A stretch of DNA of 64,000 bases from Giesbergeria sp. (GTDB lineage: Bacteria > Pseudomonadota > Gammaproteobacteria > Burkholderiales > Burkholderiaceae_C), in NCBI GenBank assembly GCA_017985015.1, contig JAGNYI010000003.1, positions 66,365 through 130,364 of the forward strand. The letters run 5' to 3'. Both the position numbers and the translations under genes were made by a program. The notes under the pieces are model-generated. The model searched no databases. It was not told the DNA's origin and saw nothing but the letters and a program-made list of their open reading frames with translations. Shown here one piece after another: positions 46,973 to 54,918 of the stretch (its first letter is position 1; the number at the start of each line of letters is the position of its first letter).

Positions 46973-47832
46973 AACTGCCCGCCTCGCTCCGCACCCTCAG
47001 CACGCTGCAGATCACGCTGGCGTTTTCGGTGCTGCTGCATGCAGTGCTGCTGTCGGTGCGCTTCGTCGCGCCGGAGCAGTTCGACCGGGTGTTCCAGGAC
47101 ACGCCGCTGGAGGTGATTCTGGTCAATGCGCGCACCAACGAGCCGCCGCCCGAGAAGGCCCAGGCCATTGCCCAGCACGCCCTGGCCGGCGGCGGTGAGG
47201 CCGCCAAGGGCCGAGCCACCAGCCCTCTGCCCTATTCGGCCCTGACCCGCGTCGGCAACGATTTTGAAGACGCGCAGAAAAAGGCCGACGCCCTGCTGGA
47301 GCAGCAAACCCAGTTGCTCGCCCAGCTGCGCCGCCAGGTGGCAGCCCTGCCGCCGCCCGACCCGCGCAAACCCAGCGAAAGCACCGGTGAGCGGGCCCAG
47401 GAAGAGCGCCGGCGCCAGCTCGTCAAAATCCTGGCCGAAATCGAGCGGCGCATCAACGAAGAAAACGCACGGCCGAAAAAGCGCTACATCAGCCCGTCCA
47501 CGCGCGAAGCCGCCTACGCCGTGTATTACGACGCCCTGCGCCGCAAGGTGGAAGACAAGGGCACTGAGAATTTCCCCGAGAAAGCCGGCAACAAGATCTA
47601 TGGCGAACTGACCATGATCGTCACCGTCAACCACGACGGCCGCGTGCTGGAGACCGAAGTCGTGCAGGGCTCGGGCAACCCGCTGCTGGACCACCGCGCC
47701 CAGGCCATTGCCCGCGCCGCCGGACCCTTTGGCCCCTTTACCGCCGAAATGCGCGCCAAAGCCGACCAGATTGCCGTGGTCTCGCGCTTCAAGTTCACCC
47801 GCGACCAGACACTCGAAACGTCGGTGCGCTAG
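46969..47832 (+). CDS. TonB-like energy transducer family protein
   Basis: A 287-residue protein with one N-terminal transmembrane helix (LQITLAFSVLLHAVLLSV), a coiled-coil-like Gln/Arg-rich middle (KKADALLEQQTQLLAQLRRQ) and a C-terminal TonB domain (YGELTMIVTVNHDGRVLETEVVQGSGNPLLDHRA). The proline-rich spacer of classical TonB is short. Translation starts at GTG 46969, overlapping the exonuclease stop by four bases. No exbB/exbD is adjacent, so its partner complex (Tol or Exb) is unknown. Confidence 0.86.
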   Translation: MKLPASLRTLSTLQITLAFSVLLHAVLLSVRFVAPEQFDRVFQDTPLEVILVNARTNEPPPEKAQAIAQHALAGGGEAAKGRATSPLPYSALTRVGNDFEDAQKKADALLEQQTQLLAQLRRQVAALPPPDPRKPSESTGERAQEERRRQLVKILAEIERRINEENARPKKRYISPSTREAAYAVYYDALRRKVEDKGTENFPEKAGNKIYGELTMIVTVNHDGRVLETEVVQGSGNPLLDHRAQAIARAAGPFGPFTAEMRAKADQIAVVSRFKFTRDQTLETSVR

Positions 47833-47893
47833 CCCTCCCCAGCGTCCCGCGAGCATGGAGGACATGACAGCTGCGCCACCCGGTAGAAACACG

Positions 47894-48784
47894 ATGACTT
47901 CATCCGCTCCTTCCGTCGATTTGTATTGCGTCCTGGGCAACCCGATTGCGCACAGCCGCTCGCCCTGGATTCACGCCCGGTTTGCCGAACTGACCGGCGA
48001 GCGCCTGCACTACGAAGCGCGCCTGGTGCCGCTGGGCGGTTTTGCCGGCGCCGTCGCGCAACTTGCCGCCGGGGGCGCGCGCGGCTGCAACGTCACCGTG
48101 CCCTTCAAGCTCGAAGCCGTAGCCGCCGCCACCCGGTGCAGCGAACGCGTACAACTGGCGGACGCAGCCAACACGCTGAGCTTTGCGAACGGCGCCATCC
48201 TGGCCGACAACACAGACGGCCTGGGCCTGGTGGCGGACATCGCGCGCAACGCGGGCTTTGACCTTGCCGGGCGTGACGTGCTGCTGATCGGTGCCGGCGG
48301 CGCCGCCGCCGGGGCGCTGGCCCCGCTGCTGGCAGCCGGCCCGCGCCGCGTGGTGGTGGCCAACCGCACGCTGGCCCGCGCAGAGGCGCTGGTGCGCGCC
48401 CACACACCGCTGGCTATGCTACATAAAACAGAGCTGCTAGCGCAATCCACACAAGCGCTAGAGCATGATTTTGATCTAATTGTCAACGCCACGGTCAGCA
48501 GCCTGGCCGGCGATGCCGTGCCGGTGCCCGCGCAGGTGCTGCGCCGCGGCAGCCTGGCCTACGACATGATGTACGGCCCGGCGGCCCAGGGCTTTCTCGA
48601 CTGGGCGACGGCCGGCGGGGCCCAGGCGCGCGACGGCCTGGGCATGCTGGTGGAGCAGGCGGCGGAAGCCTTCGCCCTATGGCGCGGCGTGCGCCCGCCG
48701 AGCGCGCAGGTGCTGCAGGAGATGCGCGCTGCCGTCAGCGCCGCAGCACCCGCCATTCCAACGACCGGCGCAGGGAATCCATGA
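47894..48784 (+). CDS. aroE: Shikimate dehydrogenase
   Basis: NADP-dependent reduction of 3-dehydroshikimate. The 296-residue protein has GNPIAHSRSPWIHARF (substrate Ser pair), NVTVPFKLEA with the catalytic lysine, NTDGLGLV with the catalytic aspartate, and the nucleotide loop LIGAGGAAAGAL. Start ATG 47894 is favoured over upstream in-frame ATGs at 47855 and 47864. It is slightly longer than the usual about 275 residues because residues about 175-197 (LAMLHKTELLAQSTQALEHD) are encoded by an in-frame repeat copy. It overlaps mtgA by four bases. Confidence 0.95.
   Translation: MTSSAPSVDLYCVLGNPIAHSRSPWIHARFAELTGERLHYEARLVPLGGFAGAVAQLAAGGARGCNVTVPFKLEAVAAATRCSERVQLADAANTLSFANGAILADNTDGLGLVADIARNAGFDLAGRDVLLIGAGGAAAGALAPLLAAGPRRVVVANRTLARAEALVRAHTPLAMLHKTELLAQSTQALEHDFDLIVNATVSSLAGDAVPVPAQVLRRGSLAYDMMYGPAAQGFLDWATAGGAQARDGLGMLVEQAAEAFALWRGVRPPSAQVLQEMRAAVSAAAPAIPTTGAGNP
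48412..48480. repeat. Two-hairpin repeat inside aroE, copy 9
   Basis: GCTATGCTACATAAAACAGA, then GCTGCTAGCGC, a short loop and AAGCGCTAGAGC followed by ATGATTTTGATC match the family in the forward orientation, with a few changes that keep the frame open. It encodes about 23 residues in the Rossmann half of AroE. Confidence 0.8.
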
Positions 48785-49524
48785 AAGCCCTGTTGCGCTG
48801 GGTGGCGCTGGTCCTCATGGCGTTGGTCGCCCTGCAGCTCTTCTTCGTGCTGCGCATTGCGGCCATGGTGGTGATCGACCCGCAGTCGACCAGCTTTCAG
48901 CGCAGCGAAATCTGGACGCAAATACTGTCAATGGGGCGCGGCGGCGAACTGCACTGGCGCCAGCAGTGGCTGCCCTACCAGCAGATTGCCGAATCGCTCA
49001 AGCGCGCAGTGATTGCCTCGGAGGACGACGGCTTCGTCAACCACGATGGCGTGGACTGGAACGCCATTGAAAAGGCCTGGGATCGCAACAACCGCGCCGA
49101 GGAGCTGGCCGCCAAGGCCAGCGCCCGCGCGCCCGACCGCCCGGTGCGAGCGGCCAAGATCCGTGGCGGCTCCACCATCACGCAGCAGTTGGCCAAGAAC
49201 CTGCTGCTCTCGGGCGAGCGCACGATGCTGCGCAAGGGCCAGGAGTTCGTCCTGACCCTGCTGCTGGAAAGGATGCTGTCCAAACAGCGCATTCTGGAGA
49301 TTTACCTCAACAGCGTGGAATGGGGCGACGGCGTCTTTGGCGCCGAAGCGGCGGCGCAGCGCTACTACAAGAAAAGCGCCAGCCGCCTGAGCAACCAGGA
49401 AGCCGCGCGCCTGGCCGTCATGCTGCCAGCGCCCAAACGCTTTGAGAAAAATCCCGGCTCGGCCTACATTGCCGGGCGCACGCGCACCATCATGGGACGC
49501 ATGTCCAGCGCGGAGCTGCCTTAG
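48781..49524 (+). CDS. mtgA: Monofunctional biosynthetic peptidoglycan transglycosylase
   Basis: GT51 glycosyltransferase that polymerises lipid II glycan strands in the periplasm. The 247-residue protein has a single N-terminal transmembrane helix (LLRWVALVLMALVALQLFFV) and the GT51 motifs ASEDDGFVNHDGVDW with the catalytic glutamate, IRGGSTITQQLAKNLLLS and RILEIYLNSVEWGDGVFGAEAA. The ATG overlaps the aroE stop (ATGA). It ends two bases from the convergent FAH-family gene. Confidence 0.96.
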   Translation: MKALLRWVALVLMALVALQLFFVLRIAAMVVIDPQSTSFQRSEIWTQILSMGRGGELHWRQQWLPYQQIAESLKRAVIASEDDGFVNHDGVDWNAIEKAWDRNNRAEELAAKASARAPDRPVRAAKIRGGSTITQQLAKNLLLSGERTMLRKGQEFVLTLLLERMLSKQRILEIYLNSVEWGDGVFGAEAAAQRYYKKSASRLSNQEAARLAVMLPAPKRFEKNPGSAYIAGRTRTIMGRMSSAELP

Positions 49525-49526
49525 GG

Positions 49527-50369
49527 TTACGTCAATTGCTGGCGCTGCCGGCCCAGGCCTTCGACTTCCAGCTCCACCACGTCGCCCGCCTGCAGGTACG
49601 GGAAGCGCCCCGACATCGCCACACCCTCCGGCGTGCCCGTGAGAATCACGTCGCCGGGCTCCAGCACCAGGTACTGGGAGAGGTCGTGCACGATCTGGTC
49701 CACGCTGAAAATCATGTCTCGGGTGGATGAATCCTGGCGTGCCTCACCATTCACCCAAGAGCGGATGCGCAGATTCTCGGGCGAGACTTCATCGGGCGTG
49801 ACCAGCATCGGGCCGAGCGGACAGAAGCCGGGCAACGATTTCCCCTTGCCCCACTGCGAGCCACTGCGCTCCAGCTGAAACCTGCGCTCGGACAGGTCGT
49901 TGGCGACGCAGTAGCCGGCAATGTGCGCCCGTGCTGCCGCCACCGAGGGCAGGTAGCTGGCACGCTGGCCGATGACCACTGCCAGCTCCACCTCCCAGTC
50001 CATGCGCGCCGCGCCGGGTGGCACGGCCACCGCGTCGTTCGGGCCGACCAGGGTATTGGGATGCTTGAAGAACAACACCGGCTGCTGCGGCGCCGGCATG
50101 CCGGACTCGGCCGCGTGCGCCGCGTAGTTGAGCCCGATACACAGCAGCGCCTGCGGCCGCGCCACTGGCGCGCCCACGCGCAGGGCCTGGGCGTCGTGCA
50201 CCAGCGCAAGCTCGCCGCGCTGCAGCGCCCGTGCAACACGCTCGGCACCCTGGGCACTCCAGAACGCGCCGTCGATATCCGCCGTCACGGCACGCAGGTC
50301 GAAATACTGCCCCTGCCACAGGGCCACGGGGATTTCCTGGCCCATGGGGCCAAGTCGCAAAAATTGCAT
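49527..50369 (-). CDS. Fumarylacetoacetate hydrolase (FAH) family protein
   Basis: A 280-residue cytosolic hydrolase/decarboxylase of the FAH superfamily. The metal-binding acidic residues are in DWEVELAVVIG (ExE) and further along, with the fold signature VILTGTPEGVAMSGR. The N-terminal capping domain (MQFLRLGPMGQEIPVALWQG) is typical of ureidoglycolate lyase or 2-keto-acid hydrolase-like members. The substrate cannot be assigned. No catabolic cluster surrounds it. Confidence 0.9.
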   Translation of the reverse strand: MQFLRLGPMGQEIPVALWQGQYFDLRAVTADIDGAFWSAQGAERVARALQRGELALVHDAQALRVGAPVARPQALLCIGLNYAAHAAESGMPAPQQPVLFFKHPNTLVGPNDAVAVPPGAARMDWEVELAVVIGQRASYLPSVAAARAHIAGYCVANDLSERRFQLERSGSQWGKGKSLPGFCPLGPMLVTPDEVSPENLRIRSWVNGEARQDSSTRDMIFSVDQIVHDLSQYLVLEPGDVILTGTPEGVAMSGRFPYLQAGDVVELEVEGLGRQRQQLT

Positions 50370-50412
50370 GGTCTCTTTCTTCTGCCATCAGGAAAAATAG
50401 GAAGCACCCAAA

Positions 50413-50440
50413 AGGCCAAGGGGCCAAGGGGCCAAGGGCG
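50413..50440. repeat. Short GGCCAAGG tandem repeat
   Basis: About three tandem copies of GGCCAAGG in the gap between the FAH-family start and the broken AHSA1 gene. No role is evident. Confidence 0.5.
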
Positions 50441-50451
50441 CGGGCCCGCGC

Positions 50452-51160
50452 TCAACCGGCGATCTGCGGTTCCACCAGCAGTGCCAGCTGCACCAGCGAT
50501 TCCTGCCAGCCCAGCAGGCACTGGTCCACCGGGATCACGGCCGGCAGCCCCTCTTGCAGCACATTGAGCTCGGTGCCGCAGCCCACGGCGCGCAATTGCA
50601 CGGTGGTCTGCATGTCGCCAGGCAGGTTGGGATCGTCGAACCGGTCGGTGTAGCGAATGCATTCGCCGGGCACCAGCTCCAGGTAGGTGCCGCCAAAGCT
50701 GTGCTTCTCGCCACTGCCGAAGTTAGGGCCTGCTAACACTATGCAAGGGGTCGCGAAGGTCATCAGAGCCTGCCCATCAAGGCGCGCGACGCAGTGCGTG
50801 CGTCCGCACGATCAAGGAGCGCAACGCCGAGGGACGGGCTCTGGTGACCTTCCCTTCGGGTTGCCTCGCAAAGGGGCCGTCTGCAGCGTTGCCCGCGCTT
50901 GCAAGGCACCAGCCTTGCTGCGCACGTGCGCCTTGCATACAGCCCCTTTGCGGGGCAACGCGATCCCCTTGCATAGTGTTAACAGGCCCTAATGCCATGC
51001 GGTAGTGGCCACCCACGCGGGCGTCCATGTGCTCGACCGTGCAAGTGAAGCCATGCGGCGGGAGCCATTTGGCCATGGCGGCCGGGTCGAGAAACGCGCG
51101 GTAAACGCGCTCGGGGCTGGCGCGCAGCACGCGCTGCAGGCGGACGGTGCCGGTCTCCAT
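50452..51160 (-). pseudogene. AHSA1/SRPBCC-domain protein, interrupted
   Basis: Two parts of one START/AHSA1-type ligand-binding protein are present on the minus strand. The N-terminal part (51160 down to about 50991) starts METGTVRLQRVLRASPERVY and runs to GGHYRMA. The C-terminal part (about 50724 down to 50452) runs from NFGSGEKHSFGGTYLELVPG to LVEPQIAG. Between them is a 266-bp inverted-repeat element. The two parts are in different frames, and excising the element does not quite restore the frame: about four bases of the original Phe-Thr codons seem lost. The intact homologue is about 145 residues. Certainly non-functional as a single protein. Confidence 0.85.
50725..50990. mobile_element. 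266-bp MITE-like element in the AHSA1 gene
   Basis: Ends are inverted repeats: AGGGCCTGCTAACACTATGC (50725 on) and, from 50990 reading backwards, AGGGCCTGTTAACACTATGC, continuing with AAGGGG on both sides (26 bp, one mismatch). The interior holds a second palindrome (TCGCAAAGGGGC and GCCCCTTTGCGG). No transposase frame fits inside. TTA/TAA at the junctions suggest a TA-containing target. Confidence 0.8.
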
Positions 51161-51290
51161 GTCAGGCTCCTCAAGAATCGGATGGCTTCATTTTGCAGGG
51201 ACGCAGGCCGCGCTGCAATCGCACCCGTATCATGGCTGGGGCGCACCCACCGCGTTTCCCAGACACCCAAATATTTGGTCAAATCGGCCT

Positions 51291-51333
51291 GTAGCGCTTA
51301 TCCCATAAGCACAAATAGCTCACTATTCAATAG
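51291..51333. repeat. Two-hairpin dispersed repeat, copy 10
   Basis: TGTAGCGCTTATCCCATAAG followed by CACAAATAGC and CTATTCAATAGC, inverse orientation, ending three bases before the ruvC start codon. It would lie in the ruvC leader or promoter. Confidence 0.78.
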
Positions 51334-51336
51334 CAC

Positions 51337-51885
51337 ATGCGCATACTCGGCATCGACCCTGGCCTGCAGACCACGGGCTTTGGCGTCGTCGACGTGGACG
51401 GCCACAAGCTCGCCTACGTGGCCAGCGGAACCATTCGGACCACGCAGCTCGCGCTGGGCGATCTGCCGGGGCGCCTGAAGGTGCTGTTCGACGGCATCAG
51501 CGAGGTGGTGGCGCGCTACCAGCCCGACGTGGCGACCGTGGAGATCGTGTTCGTCAACGTCAACCCGCAGTCCACGCTGCTGCTGGGCCAGGCGCGCGGG
51601 GCGGCCATCACGGCGCTGGTGGCACGCGACCTTCCGGTGGCCGAATACACCGCCCTGCAGATGAAAAAGGCGGTCGTCGGCCACGGGCGCGCAGCCAAAA
51701 GCCAGGTGCAGGAGATGGTGCGCCGCCTGCTCAACCTGCCCGGCCTGCCCGGAACCGATGCGGCGGATGCTCTTGGTATGGCCATCACCCATGCCCATGC
51801 CGGGGCCGCCATGGCGCGGCTGGGCGAAGCGGCCACGCTCAATCGGCGCCAGCACGCGATGTACAAGGGCGGGCGCAGCTACTGA
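51337..51885 (+). CDS. ruvC: Holliday junction resolvase RuvC
   Basis: Endonuclease resolving Holliday junctions together with RuvAB. The 182-residue protein begins [19 protein letters not shown] with the first catalytic aspartate. It continues with [20 protein letters not shown] (catalytic Glu) and [16 protein letters not shown] (last Asp residues). It stands alone here, whereas ruvC often follows purH in Betaproteobacteria. ruvA and ruvB are not in this window. A repeat copy sits immediately upstream and an inverted-repeat element immediately downstream. Confidence 0.97.
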   Translation: MRILGIDPGLQTTGFGVVDVDGHKLAYVASGTIRTTQLALGDLPGRLKVLFDGISEVVARYQPDVATVEIVFVNVNPQSTLLLGQARGAAITALVARDLPVAEYTALQMKKAVVGHGRAAKSQVQEMVRRLLNLPGLPGTDAADALGMAITHAHAGAAMARLGEAATLNRRQHAMYKGGRSY

Positions 51886-51887
51886 AC

Positions 51888-51995
51888 TTATTCCATTTCC
51901 ATATCAATCCGACATGTTGTTGCTTCGCCTTGCCGTGCCAGTGCACTGTCTGCGGCTTCGCGCCTAATGTCGCATCGATCTGAAAATGGAATTAA
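51888..51995. repeat. 108-bp element with about 28-bp imperfect terminal inverted repeats
   Basis: The left end (51888-51915, TTATTCCATTTCCATATCAA) and the right end read backwards (51995-51967, TTAATTCCATTTTCAGATCG) match at about 24 of 28 positions, both running on to CGACAT. It lies between ruvC and the convergent GGDEF gene, whose stop codon (51992-51994) is inside the right end. It looks like a small non-autonomous element or a large hairpin terminator. Confidence 0.72.
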
Positions 51996-53389
51996 ACCGT
52001 CGGGGCTTCTTGCGCGGCGGGCGCAGAGGCCAGCGGCCCACCGCCGCCACCCGCCTGCTTGGATAGGTACATGCTTCGATCAGCATGGTCGAGCAAGGCC
52101 GCAGCGTCATCACCATCTTCGGGGTAAAGCGCCGTTCCAATGCTGGGATGCATGTGCAGCACGTTGCCCTCCAGGTCGAACGGATGGGCAAAGGCAGCCA
52201 ATAGCTTGTTCACCACCGTCTGGGCGTGTTCCTTGTTGCGCCCGCTCTCGAGCAGCATCACAAATTCATCGCCACCCAGGCGTGCCACGGTGTCGGACGC
52301 ACGCACACAGCCCTGCAGGCGCCCCGCTACCCGTTGCAGCAAAAGATCGCCCATGGCATGACCCAGCGTGTCGTTGACGCGCTTGAAATCGTCCAGATCC
52401 ACAAACAGCAAGGACACCAGCGTGCCATCGCGGCGCGCTCGCTGCAGGGCAATCTGCAAACGGTCCATCAGCACCATGCGATTGGGCAAGCGGGTGAGCG
52501 CGTCGAACTGCGCCATCTGCTGCAGGCGCTCGTGCATTTGCTTGCGCTCAATGGCGGTAGCCACCTGGGTCGAGACAAACTGCAGCAGATCTTGATCCGT
52601 GGGCGTGTAGGCGACCTCTTCGCCGTAGCTTTGCAGCACCAGCGCGCCGACCACACCGCCCTCCGACCGCAGCGGTACGCCCAGCCAGTACCGTGCCTGG
52701 GGCGCCGCATCTGCCGACGACGCGTGCACGGAAAACCCATGGCGAGCGTCGGGCGTAATCAGCAAGGTGCTGCCGTTGCGAACCACCTCGGCGCAGCGCG
52801 CGTCGCCGCACACTGGCGCGCTGGGCGGCACCCCACGCTCGTTGACGTGGTAGGCATACCGCAGTTCGGCCGTGGCGGCATCGCGCAGCACCACCGAGAA
52901 GTTGGTTGCCACCATCAAACGCCCAATGATCTCGTGGATGCGCTCAAAGAGCGACTCCAGGCTTTGTGCGGCATGCGCCGCTTCCGAGATGGCATAGAGC
53001 GCTGCCTGCAGGCTCTCGTGCCGCTTGCGCTCGGTGATGTCGTGCGCCACCGCCAGCCGCACCTGCCGGTCGGGCAGCCAGCGTGCGGTCCAGAGAATGT
53101 GGGCAATGCGACCGTCCTTGCGCACATAGCGATTCTCAAACTGCAGCTGCAAATCGCCCGCCATGATGCCGGTGACCTGGCCCTGCGTGGCAGGCAAGTC
53201 GTCGGGATGCAGCATATCCAGCATGCGCCGGCCCACGACTTCCTGCGGCGTGTAGCCAAATATGCGTTCGAATGCGGCGCTGACAAAAACAATCCGGCTG
53301 TCTGCCTGCACGATGCACACGGCATCGAGCAGCAGGTCGATGACCTTCTGGGAAGAAATGGTATGCATGAAGCCATCAATGTTGTTCAT
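51992..53389 (-). CDS. PAS-GAF-GGDEF diguanylate cyclase
   Basis: A 465-residue soluble sensor/cyclase. Residues about 14-135 form a PAS domain with PAC (AVCIVQADSRIVFVSAAFERIFGYTP-type), about 150-290 a GAF domain, and about 300-450 a GGDEF domain with GGDEF at residues 372-376. The I-site RASD (363-366) is five residues before it, so product inhibition is expected. It probably makes c-di-GMP in response to a ligand or redox/light cue. The start MNNIDGFMHTISSQK at 53389 (or MHTISS, 53368) was chosen. Confidence 0.92.
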   Translation of the reverse strand: MNNIDGFMHTISSQKVIDLLLDAVCIVQADSRIVFVSAAFERIFGYTPQEVVGRRMLDMLHPDDLPATQGQVTGIMAGDLQLQFENRYVRKDGRIAHILWTARWLPDRQVRLAVAHDITERKRHESLQAALYAISEAAHAAQSLESLFERIHEIIGRLMVATNFSVVLRDAATAELRYAYHVNERGVPPSAPVCGDARCAEVVRNGSTLLITPDARHGFSVHASSADAAPQARYWLGVPLRSEGGVVGALVLQSYGEEVAYTPTDQDLLQFVSTQVATAIERKQMHERLQQMAQFDALTRLPNRMVLMDRLQIALQRARRDGTLVSLLFVDLDDFKRVNDTLGHAMGDLLLQRVAGRLQGCVRASDTVARLGGDEFVMLLESGRNKEHAQTVVNKLLAAFAHPFDLEGNVLHMHPSIGTALYPEDGDDAAALLDHADRSMYLSKQAGGGGGPLASAPAAQEAPTV

Positions 53390-53531
53390 GAAGCAGTCGT
53401 GCAAGGCAGAGGTAGCTGGGCATTGTTGGCCATTGTGCCGATCTGCGCTGCCCGCCCAATTTTTCCCTTTGCGTCTACCAGGCGGGCCACACCTGCCGCA
53501 GCGTGATGGGAGCGTCGGCCGGCAAATGGGT

Positions 53532-54161
53532 TCAACACATCCGTTCGGACGTGATGACATGAACGCCTGGCACCGGATGGATCGCGGCAGCGAGCAGAGC
53601 TTCGGCAATCTTTGGCGCCGGGTTCAACCGCCATCGGCGCGGCAAGAAGGGGCCAAGCCATGCCAACGCAGAAACGCTCGCTCGTTCGCCCGCACGGACT
53701 TCCTGGCGGTCTCCACCGATCAGTCCTGGTCGCACGTACGTGAGGGATGAGAATCCCAGTTTCTCCAGATCGCGCTCCAGCTCTCCCTTCACCCGGTTGT
53801 AGAAAAAGCGCGACGACGCGTCCGCCCCCAGCGCCGAATTCAACACGTAGGTGAGCGTGCCGTGCTGCTTCGCCAATTGGCCGGACGACAGTGGGTAGTC
53901 GTGGTCCACACGCCGGAAGGCCTCTTTGGAGCCGGCCTTGGACATGGTGGTACCCAGGGTGCAAATGAGCGCATCTGCCTGCCACCAAGTGGCATCTTTC
54001 GGCAAATGGTCAAAGTCTACGACCGGGGACAGCAATTTGGGATGCTTGGGCAGTTCCCGACGCGAGGGAGCCACCACACTGTCGATTCGATCGTCGGCCA
54101 GTGCGAGGCGCAAGACATGGCTACCTACCAGCCCCGTTGCTCCGACAAGAAGAAGTTTCAC
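53532..54161 (-). CDS. NAD(P)H-binding atypical SDR-like oxidoreductase
   Basis: A 209-residue Rossmann protein with the nucleotide loop MKLLLVGATGLVGSHVLRLA, a SSALGADASSRFFYNRVKGE segment with Tyr-x-x-x-Lys-like spacing (here FYNRVKGE), and YVRPGLIGGDR typical of the YbjT/HTATIP2-like atypical SDRs. The size and motifs fit small quinone or flavin reductases or isomerase-like SDRs. The substrate is unknown. It lies between the GGDEF gene and the phosphoketolase operon, with a 154-bp gap on its upstream side. Confidence 0.85.
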   Translation of the reverse strand: MKLLLVGATGLVGSHVLRLALADDRIDSVVAPSRRELPKHPKLLSPVVDFDHLPKDATWWQADALICTLGTTMSKAGSKEAFRRVDHDYPLSSGQLAKQHGTLTYVLNSALGADASSRFFYNRVKGELERDLEKLGFSSLTYVRPGLIGGDRQEVRAGERASVSALAWLGPFLPRRWRLNPAPKIAEALLAAAIHPVPGVHVITSERMC

Positions 54162-54315
54162 GCAGCAAGTTCCTCATCTGTAGATTCTTTCCCCCGAGAT
54201 TGTGCTTTGGATTGCGTCGACCTTCGAAGTGCTTCCCTCTCCAACTTCAGGTGCCCCAGACCGTTCGACGGCAAACCCAGCCGGCTGAGTGCCATAGGGC
54301 AGCGCGTTCGCGCAG

Positions 54316-54918
54316 TCATTGGAACGGCGTCAGGCCCGATGGCGGAGCTGGTCGTTCGTTCCACAGCTCGATGGTCCTCCGATCCGGGTGGTGGGCGGCA
54401 ATGCCCAGCGCACTCACAGAGGCCGTGTGCAGCGCAAAGTGCTGGCCCTCGCTGACGGCCAGCCCGATCCAGCGCACGGCAAGCGCAGCGCCGAACTGGC
54501 CATGCGAGAACAGCGCCACCGTGCCTTGCACCGTGCAAAGGCGAGAGATGAGCCTGTCGGCCCGCGCGCTGACATCCAGGGGCGATTCGCCACCGGGGCA
54601 CCCATCTCGCCAGATGTTCCATTGCGGGTTCTCCTGGCGGATGTCTGCAGAGGTCCGGCCTTCGTAGCGACCGTAGTCCCATTCAGACAAGTCGGGTTCG
54701 ATCTCGCTGACTGCCCCGAAGCCGGCGAGCGCGCAAGTCTGGCGCGCTCGCAGGCGTGGGCTGACCAGGACGCGCGTGAAAGCCAGGGCCCGCAGGCGTG
54801 GCGCCAGGGCCCGCGATTCATCTTCGCCATGGGCAGTCAGCCCCAGGTCGGTCAACCCGGTGTGCTGGCCGCTGAGCGTCCAGGCGGTTTCACCGTGGCG
54901 GACCAGACAGATGTTCAT
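54316..54918 (-). CDS. Histidine-phosphatase family sugar phosphatase, Shb17-like
   Basis: A 200-residue phosphatase of the phosphoglycerate-mutase superfamily. The catalytic His is H8 in VRHGETAW, with SPRLRARQT (R57), DLSEWDYGRYEG (E79) and SHGQ (H139). Strings SGQHTGLTDLGLT, SPRLRARQT, WDYGRYEG and WNIWRDGC are, from memory, hallmarks of the yeast sedoheptulose-1,7-bisphosphatase Shb17, rather than of CobC or GpmB. The ATG overlaps the aldolase stop by four bases, third in the operon with phosphoketolase. A sugar-bisphosphatase role is thus inferred from similarity plus context. Confidence 0.84.
   Translation of the reverse strand: MNICLVRHGETAWTLSGQHTGLTDLGLTAHGEDESRALAPRLRALAFTRVLVSPRLRARQTCALAGFGAVSEIEPDLSEWDYGRYEGRTSADIRQENPQWNIWRDGCPGGESPLDVSARADRLISRLCTVQGTVALFSHGQFGAALAVRWIGLAVSEGQHFALHTASVSALGIAAHHPDRRTIELWNERPAPPSGLTPFQ

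Noticed and set aside
50989-51282. A 97-codon minus-strand frame upstream of the broken AHSA1 gene
   Set aside because: It is in another frame over the N-terminal half of the AHSA1 gene, and its product has no AHSA1 character.
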